This document shows positions 12,401 through 24,766 of a stretch of 64,000 nucleotides of DNA, piece after piece. The notes beneath the pieces are model-generated. The model made no database searches, was not told where the DNA came from, and was given only the letters and a program-made list of their open reading frames with translations. How positions within the stretch are numbered: the first letter of the stretch is position 1; every line of letters begins with the position of its first letter. Origin of the DNA: Panaeolus papilionaceus (taxonomy: Eukaryota > Basidiomycota > Agaricomycetes > Agaricales); assembly GCA_015501605.1 (NCBI GenBank), contig JADNRZ010000004.1, forward strand, positions 558,001-622,000, written 5' to 3'. A program made the position numbers and the translations under genes.

Positions 12401-12961
12401 AAATCCCGCCTCTGCCCGAGCAGGTCGAATCTTCTCACCAGTATATGGTGGGCGGTTTTTGTTGCTCTTGCCATCTACCTACAGCTACGATTCATTATCC
12501 TCGAACGGCTTCCTCTGCCCATCGCTCCAGAATCCTATTTGCCTTCAGTCACCACTATAACATTCACAACAACCGTATATCAAACAACTACCATGACAAA
12601 ACTACCTTTGGTTACTCCAACATTGTCAACTTTAGTTCACCCCGAATCCGTTTTTACCTTTTCATCTTCCACCACCTCAACTATTGAGGAAAGCATCCCC
12701 ATACTGACGACCAAGACTTCGGTTTCTCATAATGCACATTCAAAACCTTTGATTTCTGTTCCGAATACCGTTTCAGAGGAGACGTACCAGTCCTTTTTGA
12801 AGCGGTTCGGATTATTCTCTCTGGAAGAAATGTTCGATATTTCTTGGACATTGGAACATAAATATGATGCCAAACATGTGCTTCATAAAGTGACAAGCAC
12901 GCTAGAAACGGTTTGGCAAATAGTTAGAAGAGTCTATCATTATCCACTTGACCCACCGTAG
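9423..12961 (+). CDS. Large fungal protein of unknown function with one membrane segment
   Basis: I do not recognise the family. Four exons (9423-9650, 9710-10255, 10311-12216, 12273-12961) join in frame to 1,122 residues. The N-terminal half contains beta-rich stretches such as GSIVVSGYNVAFVLPKVF and GEMICVVQGKGVS. The middle is Ser/Thr/Pro-rich and probably disordered. Residues about 700-900 again look folded (LTLICASVDGVPVKAE, NWACWGKVFVGPTAGRKL, ARLEVEIDPLPG). A single strongly hydrophobic segment (SIWWAVFVALAIYLQL) lies near residues 950-970. It is followed by a Thr/Ser-rich tail and a C-terminal helix-like region (SFLKRFGLFSLEEMFDI). This suggests a C-terminally anchored membrane protein with a large cytosolic part; orientation is unknown. 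Two ACGCGT boxes precede the gene. Confidence 0.75.
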
Positions 12962-13156
12962 ATGTAATTGTGACTATGTAGTGTAGTATAGTCTTATTTG
13001 AATTTATGTACCCTAGCAGACTATCATAAATTGAGTTCGGCTTTGCTTATGTTATCAGAAGGTTGACTGTGATGGTCCTCTGTTGGTACTTTGACACAAT
13101 TGGCAAATAAACTGGTGACCTTGAATAAGGTTGCATTGTTAAGCTTGTAATTTCGT

Positions 13157-16100
13157 ATGCGGTTTCTTTCTTCCCTTAAACCCGACCGCATTGTGCAACC
13201 TGCTATATCTCATCGCTTGTGGTTAAAGCCATATCTTCGCCCTCCTGCTGTTCACTTGCGCAGAATGGCTACTGTTACTCCATCAGATTGGATCTCTATC
13301 TCAAGCCAGAACGGGCATTATCAGCAATTCAACAAGCCTATTATCAAATCAGAACAGGACGACAGGGATTATAGAATCATAATACTGGATAATGGAATGC
13401 AAGTCACCCTGGTTCACGATGCCAAAGCAGACAAAGCAGCTGCCAGTTTAGATGTCGCTGTGGGACATCTATACGACCCGGTAACGGACTTTTCTTTTAG
13501 TTGCCTGTAGGTGATATCAACTTATTCTATTCCCATTATAAGGATGATATGCCTGGGCTCGCCCATTTCTGTGAACATCTGCTTTTTATGGTAAGCTATA
13601 TGCTCTCTAGGTCTATTAGTTATCTTCTCTTCTGATTGCGAAAAACATGGTCAAATTTATAGGGGACCGAAACCTTTCCGAAGGAAAACGAATACTCAGA
13701 AGTTTGTCTTCCTACTGCCATCTATCATCTTGTGTTTCACGTTTTATGATACAGTACCTTGCCAAAAATAATGGCGCTTCGAATGCCTATACCTCGACGA
13801 GCAACACCAATTACTATTTCAGTGTAGCAACATCAGCTTTACCCGGTGCATTGGAACGTTTCGCGGCATTCTTTCATTGTCCCTTGTTTGCACCGTCATG
13901 CACTTCCAGAGAACTTAATGCCGTCGATTCTGAGCACAAGAAGAATCATCAAGCCGATATGTGGCGTATCTTCCAACTGAACAAACACCTCTCTAAGCCT
14001 GGTCATGTCTGGTCGAAATTCGGCAGTGGCAATCGTACCAGCCTTTCTCAAGCTGCCAAAGATCTCATAGCTCAAGGTAAAATCTCAACCCTCGGTGGTC
14101 GAGAAGCTACACCCGCTGCAAGTTTGCACCCCTCTCCTATTCCCTCCAGAAAGGGTTCACCTGCACCTTCCGTTGCATCTAGCACGGGCGAAGGAGAAGC
14201 AGACGGCGGCGTAATTGGACGTGAAACGCGTCGGAGGCTGGTGGAGTGGTGGAGTCAAGAATACTGCGCCAGTCGTATGCGTTTGTGCATCGTTGGAAAT
14301 GGTCCGTACATACTTTTTTTTGTGGTCTGCGACTACGCTCTGACCGTTTATCAATCGGACAGAATCACTGAACGCACTGTCCGATCAGGCTGTAAAGTTT
14401 TTCAGTCCAATACTAAACCGTGGAAGGAATGCTCTACCCACTATTACCGACCATCCATTCGGACCTGATGAGAAAGGCGTATGTGCTGCTTTGGCGCCTG
14501 TGCAACCCAATTTTACTAATGCAGGCTCCTTATAGACCTGCGTCAATGTCCAAACCATCATGGCTTTCCATGCATTGGAAATATCGTTCCCTTTGGAGTA
14601 TCAACCACCGAATTGGCGTTACAAACCCGCCAACTTTCTTTCTCATTTCGTCGGCCATGAAGGGCCCGGATCGCTCTATTCATACCTTAAAAATAAACAT
14701 TGGGTGACATCCCTGAGCTGCGGTCCTCAAAACCTTGCAAGGGGTTTTGCTATGTTTAAAGTTACAATCCATCTAACTCCTGAAGGTTTCAGTGCGTATT
14801 ATCCCTCCCCACCCTTTTTTGTCCAACGGTACAATGATCGCTCCTTTAGCCCAATACCGATCTGTTATTCGAGCAACTTTTAAATACCTTTCCCTCCTGC
14901 GCGCATCGACGTTTGATGAATATCATCACCAAGAACTGGTCAAGCTATCCGCAACAAGGTTTCGCTTTGCAGAGAAGAGGAGACCAGACGATTATGCCAC
15001 AAGCATTACAGAACACATGACCTGGCCTATGCCGAGGGACATGATTCTCGCAGGTCCCAGAGTCACATTTGACTACACTAATGAATCAGATAAAAAGATG
15101 CACGAAGCCAAGATCTCTGAATATCTGGATACGTTCAGAATTGGCAACGGCCGTGTTGTTCTCATGGCCCCAAAGGACGACCATGAGAAGTTGCAACCTC
15201 GAATACAATGGGAAAACGAACCTTGGTATGGAACAGGATACTCTGTCCAGAGATTTGATGATGGATTCATCAAGGAGGTGACCCACGATCAATGAAAGAT
15301 CCAAGCTTGCGATCTCACTAAATGAACTTTTAGGCTGATGGACCCAATGATATTCCTGACATGTTCCTTCCAGGGCCCAACGAGTTTATTCCGGATAATC
15401 TCGATGTCGACAAGAAGGATGTGCCCGAGGTGCGTGATATATGGGTGGAGTGGCAAACCGATATCTGAAGCGGAGCATTGTAGCCCGCGAAACGACCGCA
15501 CCTCATCCGTCAAACACCGCTTTCTACACTCTGGCACAAGAAAGACGACCAATTCTGGGTTCCGAAAGCGCATGTTGTCATTGACCTAAGAAGGTATAGC
15601 TTACCCTTTGTTTTGTTAAGCACTACTGACTCGATGTCTTATAATCAGCCCTCTGGGCAACGCGTCACCGCGGGCCTCCGTCATGACCCGGTCAGAATCG
15701 CGCCCGTCTTTTCTTAGACGTCAAGCTAATGAAATCTTCCTTAGGTTGTACTCCGACCTCGTTACTGATTCGCTAAGCGAGTATTCTTACGACGCCGACC
15801 TGGCGGGTTTGACATATAACTTCGCATCCCACACGGCTGGACTATACATATCTATGCATGGGTACAATGACAAAATGTCGGTGCTTGTTGAGCATGTTCT
15901 CGACAGGGTGAAACATCTTGTTATAGATCCCCAAAGATTGATTGTATTGAAGGAACAGGTTCGGTACCCTGTCAGCTTGTTTATTTTGGTCTTCCTAAAT
16001 TCTATCACAGGCGAGAAGGGAATGGGAAAACTTCTTCCTAGGGCAATCATACACACTCTCCGACTACTATGGACGCTATTTGATGACTGCAAGGCAGTGG

Positions 16101-17472
16101 ACAGTGGACGAGAAGCTCAGAGAATTATCAAGTATGAATCTACACCCTTGCTTATCTAAAAACACTCATCGCGTCTCTGCGTAGCCATCACCGCCGACGA
16201 AATCCAAGATCATGTCAGCAAGCTTCTTGCGCAGGTGAACATGCGCATCCTCATCATGGGCAACATGTTCAAAGATGTATGTCTTGGCTTTTTGTTGCAA
16301 ATGCAAAAGTTGATCTGGTAATAGGAAGCAATAAAGATCGTGGAGGAAGCGGAGAAAGGACTGGGCGCATCACCTCTTAGTCCCACTGAGCTCAACGATC
16401 GAGGTTTACTTCTCCCAAAAGGTATGCCCCAGAGGTTATCGCGTCAGTCCAAAATGTTTACCGCGTGATCTTCCAGGTTCCAATTATATCTGGTCATCAA
16501 CAGTTCCCAATCCCAATCAGCCTAACTCCGCCTTGACATACTTCACTTACTATGGTCCTGTTGTTGACGACAAAGTGCGCGTGACAGGCGCGCTTCTCAC
16601 ACAGATTCTCAGCGAGCCAGCATTTAATGTCCTGCGCACGAGGGAACAGCTTGGTTATATCGTTTCATGTTCATCCTGGTCATTGGCTGGGTCCACAGAT
16701 CGGGGATTAAGGATCGTCATTCAGAGCGAAAAGTCGCCCAACTTCCTTGAAGAACGAGTCGAGGCCTTCCTCGACGAGATGAAAGACAAACTCGAGGAGA
16801 TGAGTGACGAGGAATTTGGAAATCATCGGAGCGCGCTGGAAAAGAAATGGCTGGAAGCATACAAGAATATGGGTGAAGAAGTCAGCAGATATACCGTGTA
16901 TGTCAATAATGGGCAATGGGACTTTTTACGAAGTATGGTGTCTGACAAAATGTGCGCTTTCTGTGATGCTAACAAACACCATTTATTCAGATGAGCGATC
17001 CGCTGCCGTCATCAAAACCCTGAATAAGCAGGATGTCATTGACCTTTTCCTTTCCAGTGTACACCATTCTTCCCCTACGAGGTCGAAGCTATCCATCCAC
17101 ATGAAGTCATTGAAACTGGCTGGTCAATCAGTCAGTGCTGCGGCTGCGCAATCCTTTGAGGACTTGGTCCGGACCTCTCTCCCTGAAGTTGACGCAAGTG
17201 CATGGCGCGATGCAGTAGAAGGTGATGAACCAAGCCTGATGGACTTTGGACAGTACTGGATGAAAGATCTGAATTCAGACACTGGGAAACTATTGTTGAT
17301 GCAAATACCCTCACTGTTGGAGAAATATCCCGCTTCGGGACAACAGGTGGACGAAAAACGGCCTAGCGCTACTTATATCGAGGATATAAAGAGTTTCAGA
17401 GCTGGTCTGAAGACCACTATTGATCCTGGTCCCATAGTGAAATGGAATGACCTTCCCATTGCCCGATTTTAA
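13157..17472 (+). CDS. STE23: M16 metalloprotease, Ste23/insulin-degrading enzyme type
   Basis: This zinc peptidase degrades short peptides; the yeast homologue Ste23 helps mature a-factor pheromone. Many exons run from the ATG at 13157 to the stop at 17472. Exon 1 (13157-13480) ends VGHLYDP and the next exon gives DDMPGLAHFCEHLLFMGT with the inverted zinc motif HxxEH, then ETFPKENEYSE. Later conserved parts are ANNGASNAYTSTSNTNYYF-like text, HFVGHEGPGSLYSYLK, AKRPHLIRQTPLSTLWHKKD, DQFWVPKAHVVIDLRS and REQLGYIVSCSSW. The first 40 residues are basic and could be a targeting signal, with an internal Met (RRMATVTPSDW) as an alternative start. A Ser/Pro/Gly-rich insert of roughly 45 residues lies at about 14090-14220. 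Splicing fully restores the frame, so the gene looks intact. Confidence 0.93.
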
Positions 17473-17754
17473 CGCGCATTATTGATAGCATGATATAAAC
17501 CTTGCTTGGCTGGCTATTTGTAACATAGAAGACTGTACCCGCTGCATGATATCTCTTGTAGTTGTGTGCGATTTATTGATCATTGAAGGATGCATTTGCG
17601 TGGATATACAATAAGTATGATAACGATTGTCAAGGAAAGCATAAACAGCGACTGTTACGGAGGTGATACAAAACATTGCGGAGTGATTGACAGAAGTCCA
17701 TCAGAGGTCATAACGAGAAGAGAAAAAATAGAGGAAAAGGCAAGGACTCGCTCA

Positions 17755-18258
17755 TTACTTCCTCCTGGCATCCTTGAACCTAGCGTTAGCGTTCTGGGTA
17801 GCGGGAGCGTAATCTTTGGGGCGACGGAAGAGTAAGACGTGAGGTTCAGGAGCTAATATGAAAAAAATTAGAAGGCTAATAATTTCTGGACAAAAAAAAA
17901 ATAACCCACCATGAACCTCATAGTGCTCCCAACCTAGACTCTGTGTGATACCGATTCCTCTCCATTCGGCCTCAGTCAACAGGCGAAGAACACCGGAATC
18001 GTCAGGATTAAAGTATTCCTTGGGAATCATCTTCAGAAGCGGCTTGGGAAGAATGACATGGCGGTATTCAAATTCATCATCTGAGTAACGATCCGAATAA
18101 TGGATTCTAGATAAACAAAGGTAAAAAGGTTAGAAGAAATGAAATAGTCATAAATCACTGGCCACAAGAAAGGAAAGCATCAGCTGATCTTACTTTTCAA
18201 TGTATTCCTCCAACTTTCGGGTCATCTCTTTCTGCTGCTGAGCTGTTTGAGCCGCCAT
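17755..18258 (-). CDS. CKS1: Cyclin-dependent kinase regulatory subunit Cks1
   Basis: This small adaptor binds CDK1/Cdc28 and phosphorylated substrates to promote multisite phosphorylation in the cell cycle. Exons on the minus strand are 18194-18258, 17910-18106 and 17755-17852, giving 119 residues. Hallmarks are [40 protein letters not shown] and [16 protein letters not shown]. The N-terminus ([20 protein letters not shown]) and the C-terminal tail ([15 protein letters not shown]) flank the conserved core. It is divergent from HFM1 over 387 bp that contain an ACGCGT, and convergent with STE23. Confidence is very high. Confidence 0.97.
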
Positions 18259-18645
18259 TTGAGTGTTAATAAAGTATATTTCAAAGGATAGGGTAGGGAG
18301 AGGTGTATTAGCGAATTATAGATGGTGATGGAAAGAGTCAGAGAGTGTAAACTCAATTCATTGTCAATCTCTTCAGCTTAACGTGTCACTCAACGCGTCT
18401 GTCACAATCATGACGTTAGTCACGTGAATCAAATCAATAAATCCAGTCAATTATGTTTATAATTTAAATACATGACAGCCAGGTATGAACGCGCGTTTTT
18501 TACGATTTATTGTACAATTAATGAAATTTTACAGGGTGTATTTCAAGTAATCGCAATCACCAAAGTCGTCAGTCGTTTTTGTGGTCATATCTTCAAGCCC
18601 TTTCCCTTGTAATCTCACTATTATACTCTGTTTTTAACTTCCATC
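18259..18645. promoter_or_regulatory. Shared CKS1/HFM1 divergent promoter
   Basis: 387 bp between the divergent start codons of a cell-cycle gene and a meiotic helicase gene. It contains ACGCGT at 18393-18398 (134 bp upstream of the CKS1 start) and GAACGCGCGTTTTTT near 18487. No open frame or RNA is evident. Functional use of the boxes is inference. Confidence 0.45.
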
Positions 18646-21600
18646 ATGGACGACGACGAGTACTTTGGAAAAAATGGTCTTACAGAACATTATGCCCCTT
18701 TCATGCCAGATGACGAATTCCTCGGTCTAACACCCAGTCATAATCATGAAATTGGTTCAGTCAATTCCAAAGCCATATGACAGCCCGGTTCTGACAACGC
18801 CTTAATCCCTTTCAGCTGCGCCTCTCGCAGAATATGATTCAAGAGAAACACAGATCCATCGTTACTCTGACCAAATTAACGTGTCATATGGCAGCTATAG
18901 TTCCTATGTTCTACCCAGTTCTCCTGAATTTTCTCCTGGACGGTGGGCCAGCTACCAAGAGGGCAATCCGTCATATCCCTCGAACCATGATGCACCTCAT
19001 CCGAGCTCCCATTCCCGAAGGCAATATATACCTCCTGGTGCTCATATGGACAATGAAGCACGTGAACAGAGCGCATACAATCATACCAACTTCCGCTCAT
19101 TTCAGTCGCATGACATTCAACGCGCAGAAACTGTTCCCAGAAACGCACATGGTGTATCCCTCCGCCCAGTATCGGAACTTCGTTAGCTTAATTTATGGTT
19201 TCTATGCCTATGATGTGCTTACAATGGAAAACAGCGGATGTTTACCGAGGCATGTTCAAGTTTGGTGTCTTCAATGCCGTTCAGTCAACATGCTTTGACT
19301 ATGTACGTATGCCCATTCGTTGACGGTTTTCATAATTCTGAATTTTGTTTGATTATAGATTTTAAAAAGGAATGTCAATATGGTAACTCAGCGAGGTTTT
19401 GGGCTCATTGTTCGATAAGCTGACTGATGTCCCAATAGATAATTAGTGGTACTGAACTCGCTCCCTTCTTTCGATACGACTCACCGTCTCGTGTCCATAG
19501 CTCCAACCGGCAGTGGAAAAACTGTTCTCTTCGAGTTGGCCATTATTCGCGCCCTTGAGCAGAGCAAAGTGTCGAGTAAACCTGTGAAATGTGTTTACGT
19601 CGCTCCCACAAAAGTATATGCACTGTGACTGCTCAGAGTCAATTCTCAAGTCTCACCAATGATTTTAGGCATTATGTACCGAAAAGTTCCAAGACTGGTC
19701 GACCAAATTTGACCCTATTGGGTTTAAATGTCAGCTCAAAAACTATTCTATCGCGTCTATCTCTTGTTGAAACAACCGGCACAGGTGCTGAACTTACAGG
19801 AGATACAGTAGTTTTTGGCAGTAGCGCTTGGGGAAGCGCGAGGAGTGCATCAATTATGTCGGTCCCCATCTAGTGCATCATAACTCAAGACTTACCTTTA
19901 ACGTTTCCTTCAGCGTCACAACGGTAAAAATTCTCGTTGGCGGAAAAAAATAAAAAACTGATATTCATAATCTCAGTGCGAGAAATGGGATAGTCTGACT
20001 CGGAATTGGTATGTCAATTGTCCTTGATTGTTTTCGCATTTCTCATAAGATGGGACACAAAGGAGGGAACATGAAACAATCCTGTCCCAGATAGGCTTGT
20101 TCCTTGTCGATGAGGTTCGTTCCAGATCGCAACAGTCGCTTGGCGCGCATTTCACAGCTTTAGGTTCATATTCTGAACGAATCGCGAGGAAGTACACTCG
20201 AAGTTGTCGTGTCAAGAATGAAATTCCGGGCACCTGCCCTGCGATTTGTTCTAGTGTCAGCAACTGTCCCAAACATCAATGACGTTGCGCGTTGGATTGG
20301 AGGCGAAGCCTCGAAGGGAAAGCAGGCTCATGTCTTTCAAGTATGTGGCTGGTTCAAACGACATTGCTACATGCATATAGAGAGCGTCGATACTAACCAT
20401 GCCTTTCCTTAGTTCGGCGACGAATATCGGCCTTGCAAACTTACGCGTCACGTCGTTCCGGTCCATCGTCGCCATGACCAAAACGATTTTCAATTCGCTA
20501 AAACTCTAGACTATAAACTATTCCAGGTCATACAAGAATATTCCACGGGGAGACCAATTTTGATTTTTTGCCCCACGAGAAAAGGTACTATTCAGCCCAG
20601 ATCTTTGGTCACCGTCGGCTTATTAGCTGTCTTTTCCAGGTGTTTTTGACGCGGCAGAGCAACTCTTGAAAGACTACGATGTTTTGGAGGCAAAAAAGGA
20701 GAGTCTGCCATGGATGAGACCACGCGGTCTGAGTCAATCGTTCAGTGATAAGCGGTTAAACGGTTCGTCCCACATTTCGATTTTCTATCACAATGGTTCA
20801 CGCATTGGTTGCAGAACTAGCCAGAGCTGGACTTGGTGTGCATCACGCAGGTCTGCCAATCGAGGATCGAAAAATGACTGAGAGCTTATTCTCAAAAAAA
20901 CATATCAGAGTTCTGGTTGCCACTTCTGTAAGTGATGCAACGACGAGAGTATTTTCTTCAAACTCTGAACCCTTTGTAGACCCTGGCCGTTGGGGTCAAT
21001 CTTCGTAAGTCAGTGCCTCTCTGAATCTGCGAAAACTAAAGCTGCACAGCTGCACATATGGTCATTATCAAAGGTGTTCACTTATTCCAAAACAACGAAT
21101 CGAAGGAGTATTCCGATTTGGACATCATGCAAATGCTCGGTCGCGCAGTACGTCTACTTCGCTCCGATGACATTCATCCTAATATACTTTTAATCCAGGG
21201 TAGGCCCCAGTTCGGTTCGTGTTGAGTTTCCCTCTTTTCCTATGTCTATTTTAATGTCCATTTCTGCAGACAAAGACGGCGTTGCTGTGATTCTATGTGA
21301 ATCCAGTCTTGAAGCCAAATACACAGCCCTTGTGGAAGGCAGAACGATTTTGGAAAGCTCTTTGAATACAAACCTGGCTGAACACATCAACTCTGAAATC
21401 AGTTTAGGTACTATTACTGATATCAAGTCAGCCAAATGTTGGATATACGGCTCTTTCCTCTACCAGAGAATGCAACAGAACCCAAGATACTACGCATTGG
21501 GAGACGAGAAAGATCGCACATGTCAAGAGCGCGTGGACGAAATGGTCATGAATAGTGTTTCCCAGCTGAAAGAAATTTCATTGATCCAATATGACGAACA

Positions 21601-24600
21601 AGGCGGTGAAGGCGCAGCACTTCGATCTACGCCGTATGGTGAAATTATGAGCAAGGTCTTGAAACACCTTCTTGCACTGTGCCTGACTGATGGCTGTCAT
21701 TTTAGTACTATCTTCGACGCACCACTGCATGTCTTATCCTGTATACCTAGGCATGTGGGCTGACACCAAGTCAATAGATGCAGCTTATCCTGGCGCTCCC
21801 CCCTCACTCAAGTCTTCGAGAAATTGTTCATCTCATTTCTGTGCTTCTCGCGACAACTGATCTAACATTCCTACAGCTCGAAACAATTTGCTCTTCAGAA
21901 GAGTATGTCTATGTTGACCTCTTCTTCGTCCCTTTCTTTTGATCTTTCCAGATTCAATGACCTGAAGCTTCGAGGATCGGAAAAAACGGTCGACAAGTTC
22001 TTGGATTGCTTCCAATTCATTGCTAATTACATCTCCAGGTTTTTAACAAGTTGAAGAGAGATATGGACATTCGATTTGAAGTTTCAAAGGTCGAAAAAAC
22101 TTGTGATAAAGTCTTTCTACTTGTTCAGGTGCGGGGATTTTGTTCATCAGGATTCGCTCTCACCGAGTCTGTATGGAAGGCTGTTCTCGGCGGCGTCTCT
22201 TGGCAAAACCCAGAATATAAGAACGGGGAAAGCCAGCCATATATGGAAAGCCTTTCCATTTTCAAGCACATTCCGCGCATAGCAAAGGGTCAGTGAGCAC
22301 CAGCGGTACAACTTCGTCCGTTCTGATGCGGAATTTAGCCACCGTGGATGTTGCTATCATTAAAGGCGATGGCGTTCAGATTAAAAATGCTTTAGAGCTG
22401 TAAGCTTGCGTATCGATTATTCTTCCTAGAACACCTGTTTCAGCCGTATTTGCAACTTTAGGGTTCGTTGTCTTTCTGCCAAGGCATGGGAAGATCGGGC
22501 AGTCGTTATGAAACAGATAGAACAAATCGGAGAGAAATCGTGGTTAATTTTCCAGTGCAAAATTTCATTCGACTGATTCTAGGCACTTCATTTTTTAGAA
22601 TCAAGGTACTGTTCCGATTTTTTCTTCTTCTGTCCAGCATTCGTTAAGCTAGGATGCCAGGTTCTCGCCGAGCATGGTATCGTATCTCTCACTGCATTGC
22701 AGAAGCAAAGCCCTTTGAGAATCGAAACAGTAACTATTTCTTGTCTTCGCCATCCCAGCAGTCATCTATGCTGAAGGCTACAGCTTCTGAACAGAAGATC
22801 GCCATTTGGTCTGGATGTTTTAGCGTCACTTGCAGAGTTACCTCAGTATGATCTCGATATCAGGGAACTCTCAGTGACATCCAACCAAGGGAAGGGCCCA
22901 GTAGAAGTGGAACTATCCATCCATTGTAGTCTTGTCCACGGTTCAGACACTAATCCTCGCTTAACAAAAAAGAGCACACGAGCACGCTCGTTCCATGTGG
23001 CAGTCATCTTGACTATCACGTCGGACATGGAATTAATTGACTTGAGAAGGATACCGTTAGTGTTTTTTCTCGTTAGGTTGTAGCATTCTAATGCCCTCAC
23101 TTTCTACAGATCCAAGGCTTTGAAAGACTCCAGGGCATTCGAACTTAGTGTCATACTTACTAAACCCAGTCAAAGTATCATTGTTATGATATCTTCGGTA
23201 TATCTCCATGGTTGAAATCCAGAATCTGTCGCTGAAAGACGGCCAATTTTTTAGGAAAACGTGGCTGGGCTGGTGGTTCAGAAGGTATATAAACCTAACA
23301 TCCCTGCAAGTGCCTATCCCGTCCCCGACACCCGTCCGATGACAGCTGTGGTATGCACTAGACTAAACAGTGTGGGACGTTGTATGCGAGCTATTGACCC
23401 CCACTGTCAGGATATGGACCTTGTTGGGCTCGAGGATGATCCTGATTTTTGGAACATGTCTATTGATACGTCGGAGGCAGAAGGAAAGTGTGGATCACCA
23501 AATGATGGTAAGTCTACGTTGAGACAGTGCTTTGTCTGACTGTGATTTAGCAGATCTATCGCGGCCTTTGATAACCAAAGACAAAATCACCAGTGGCGAG
23601 AACCGCGCGCCAACGACACGGCAACAAACAGCTATCAAAAAAAGGGCCCACCTCCAAACAATGCCGAATGGTCGATACAGGTGCGTCACACATTATATCT
23701 ATACGATACCGTTCTTTTTGTTCCAACAATCAGTTAGTTGTAATCACACTTGCAAGGATAAAACGACTTGTCGTCATTTATGGTACGCGACGAACTGCTT
23801 CTCTTTTCCAGGCGTTTGTTTACCTTACCCTATCAAGCTGTCGTGAAGGCCTGGAAGACCCTCCCAAAACTAAGAAAAATTCTCAAATAGACGCGACCGA
23901 GAAAGAGACAGCCAAGTCATCCATCCTCCAGTTACTAGATGCAAAACACTCGAAAGATAAGGCTGTGATCAGGAAAAACGAGTGGAAGATGAATGAGTTG
24001 AACCAAATTCATGCCCAAGCCAAAGTCGAGGAAAATCTGCAACTGAAGGTTGGACAACGTATCAAACTTGATGCAGGCCCTCCAAAAAAGCAAAAGCGTC
24101 CAGCTCCCAACTACGACATCCAGTTCACAGAATTACACGATGGCGACGACGAGGGGGTTCTGTCTGCCTCCGATTCGGAGGATCTTCCCGAATCAGTGAT
24201 GTCTGCCTTCACATCATCGGGCGTCAATAGAGCAACGCTAAGGATGCCATCGACGCCCCATGAACGACATCACACAACCAATGTCCCACTCAAGATGCCA
24301 AAGGAGAAAGAAGCGATTTTGAGACAGCCCATTACTACATCGCCGCCCCGCAAGAGGACAAAAGTTACGCACAGTTCTGAGGTGATATAAATTTCAACAC
24401 ATAATGTTCAATTCACCTGAATTTTGGAGCAGAAAAGGGTTTCATTGTTTTTGGATGCATCAGACGATGATATGGACGACGTTGTCGTGGAACGAACGAA
24501 GGGTTTTGATAGCCCAATCACCCCATCCACGACCAGGAATTCCATGCTTAACGAACCGAAACAATTTGCAGACGCCCTAAGCCCTATCGCAACTACGTGT

Positions 24601-24705
24601 CACATGTCACCTCTAAAAACTGATTACAAGGACGAATCCGACAGGAACGATGAATTAGATGAGTTGGATGAGTGGTTGACAAGTAATTCAGTGCAGATAT
24701 TATAG
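18646..24705 (+). CDS. HFM1: Meiotic DNA helicase HFM1/MER3
   Basis: MER3/HFM1 is a Ski2-like 3'-5' DNA helicase that stabilises recombination intermediates for crossover formation in meiosis. The gene is split by many 45-65 nt introns. After splicing I read ELPDVYRGMFKFGVFNAVQS (Q-like motif), SGAPTGSGKTVLFEL (Walker A) and DEVHILNESRGST. The DEVH box is restored by removing an intron at about 20111-20162. Further on are VLVSATVPNINDVARWIGGE (motif III), GVHHAGLPIEDRK and MLGRAGRPQFDKDGVAVILC (motif VI), then a winged-helix/Sec63-like part (RFEVSKVEKTCDKVFLL). The MER3-type cysteine/histidine motif CNHTCKDK..CRHLCCREG is also spliced together, near 23730-23850. The C-terminus is charged and disordered, with a likely nuclear signal (GPPKKQKRP). 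The final exon (to 24705, DELDEWLTSNSVQIL) is less certain. Confidence 0.92.
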
Positions 24706-24766
24706 ATGATGTCGCATTATCGTACGTGGTAAACGAAATTGAAGCAGTATTTTGTTAGGATTTCTG

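Noticed and set aside
15450..15500. Apparent frame problem in the STE23 gene
   Set aside because: Choosing the acceptor at CATTGTAG gives EPAKRPHLIRQTPLS, the conserved text, in frame.
20097..20162. Apparent loss of the DExH box in HFM1 (DEVRSRSQQ)
   Set aside because: Removing a 50-nt GT..AG intron restores DEVHILNESRGST, so the helicase is intact.
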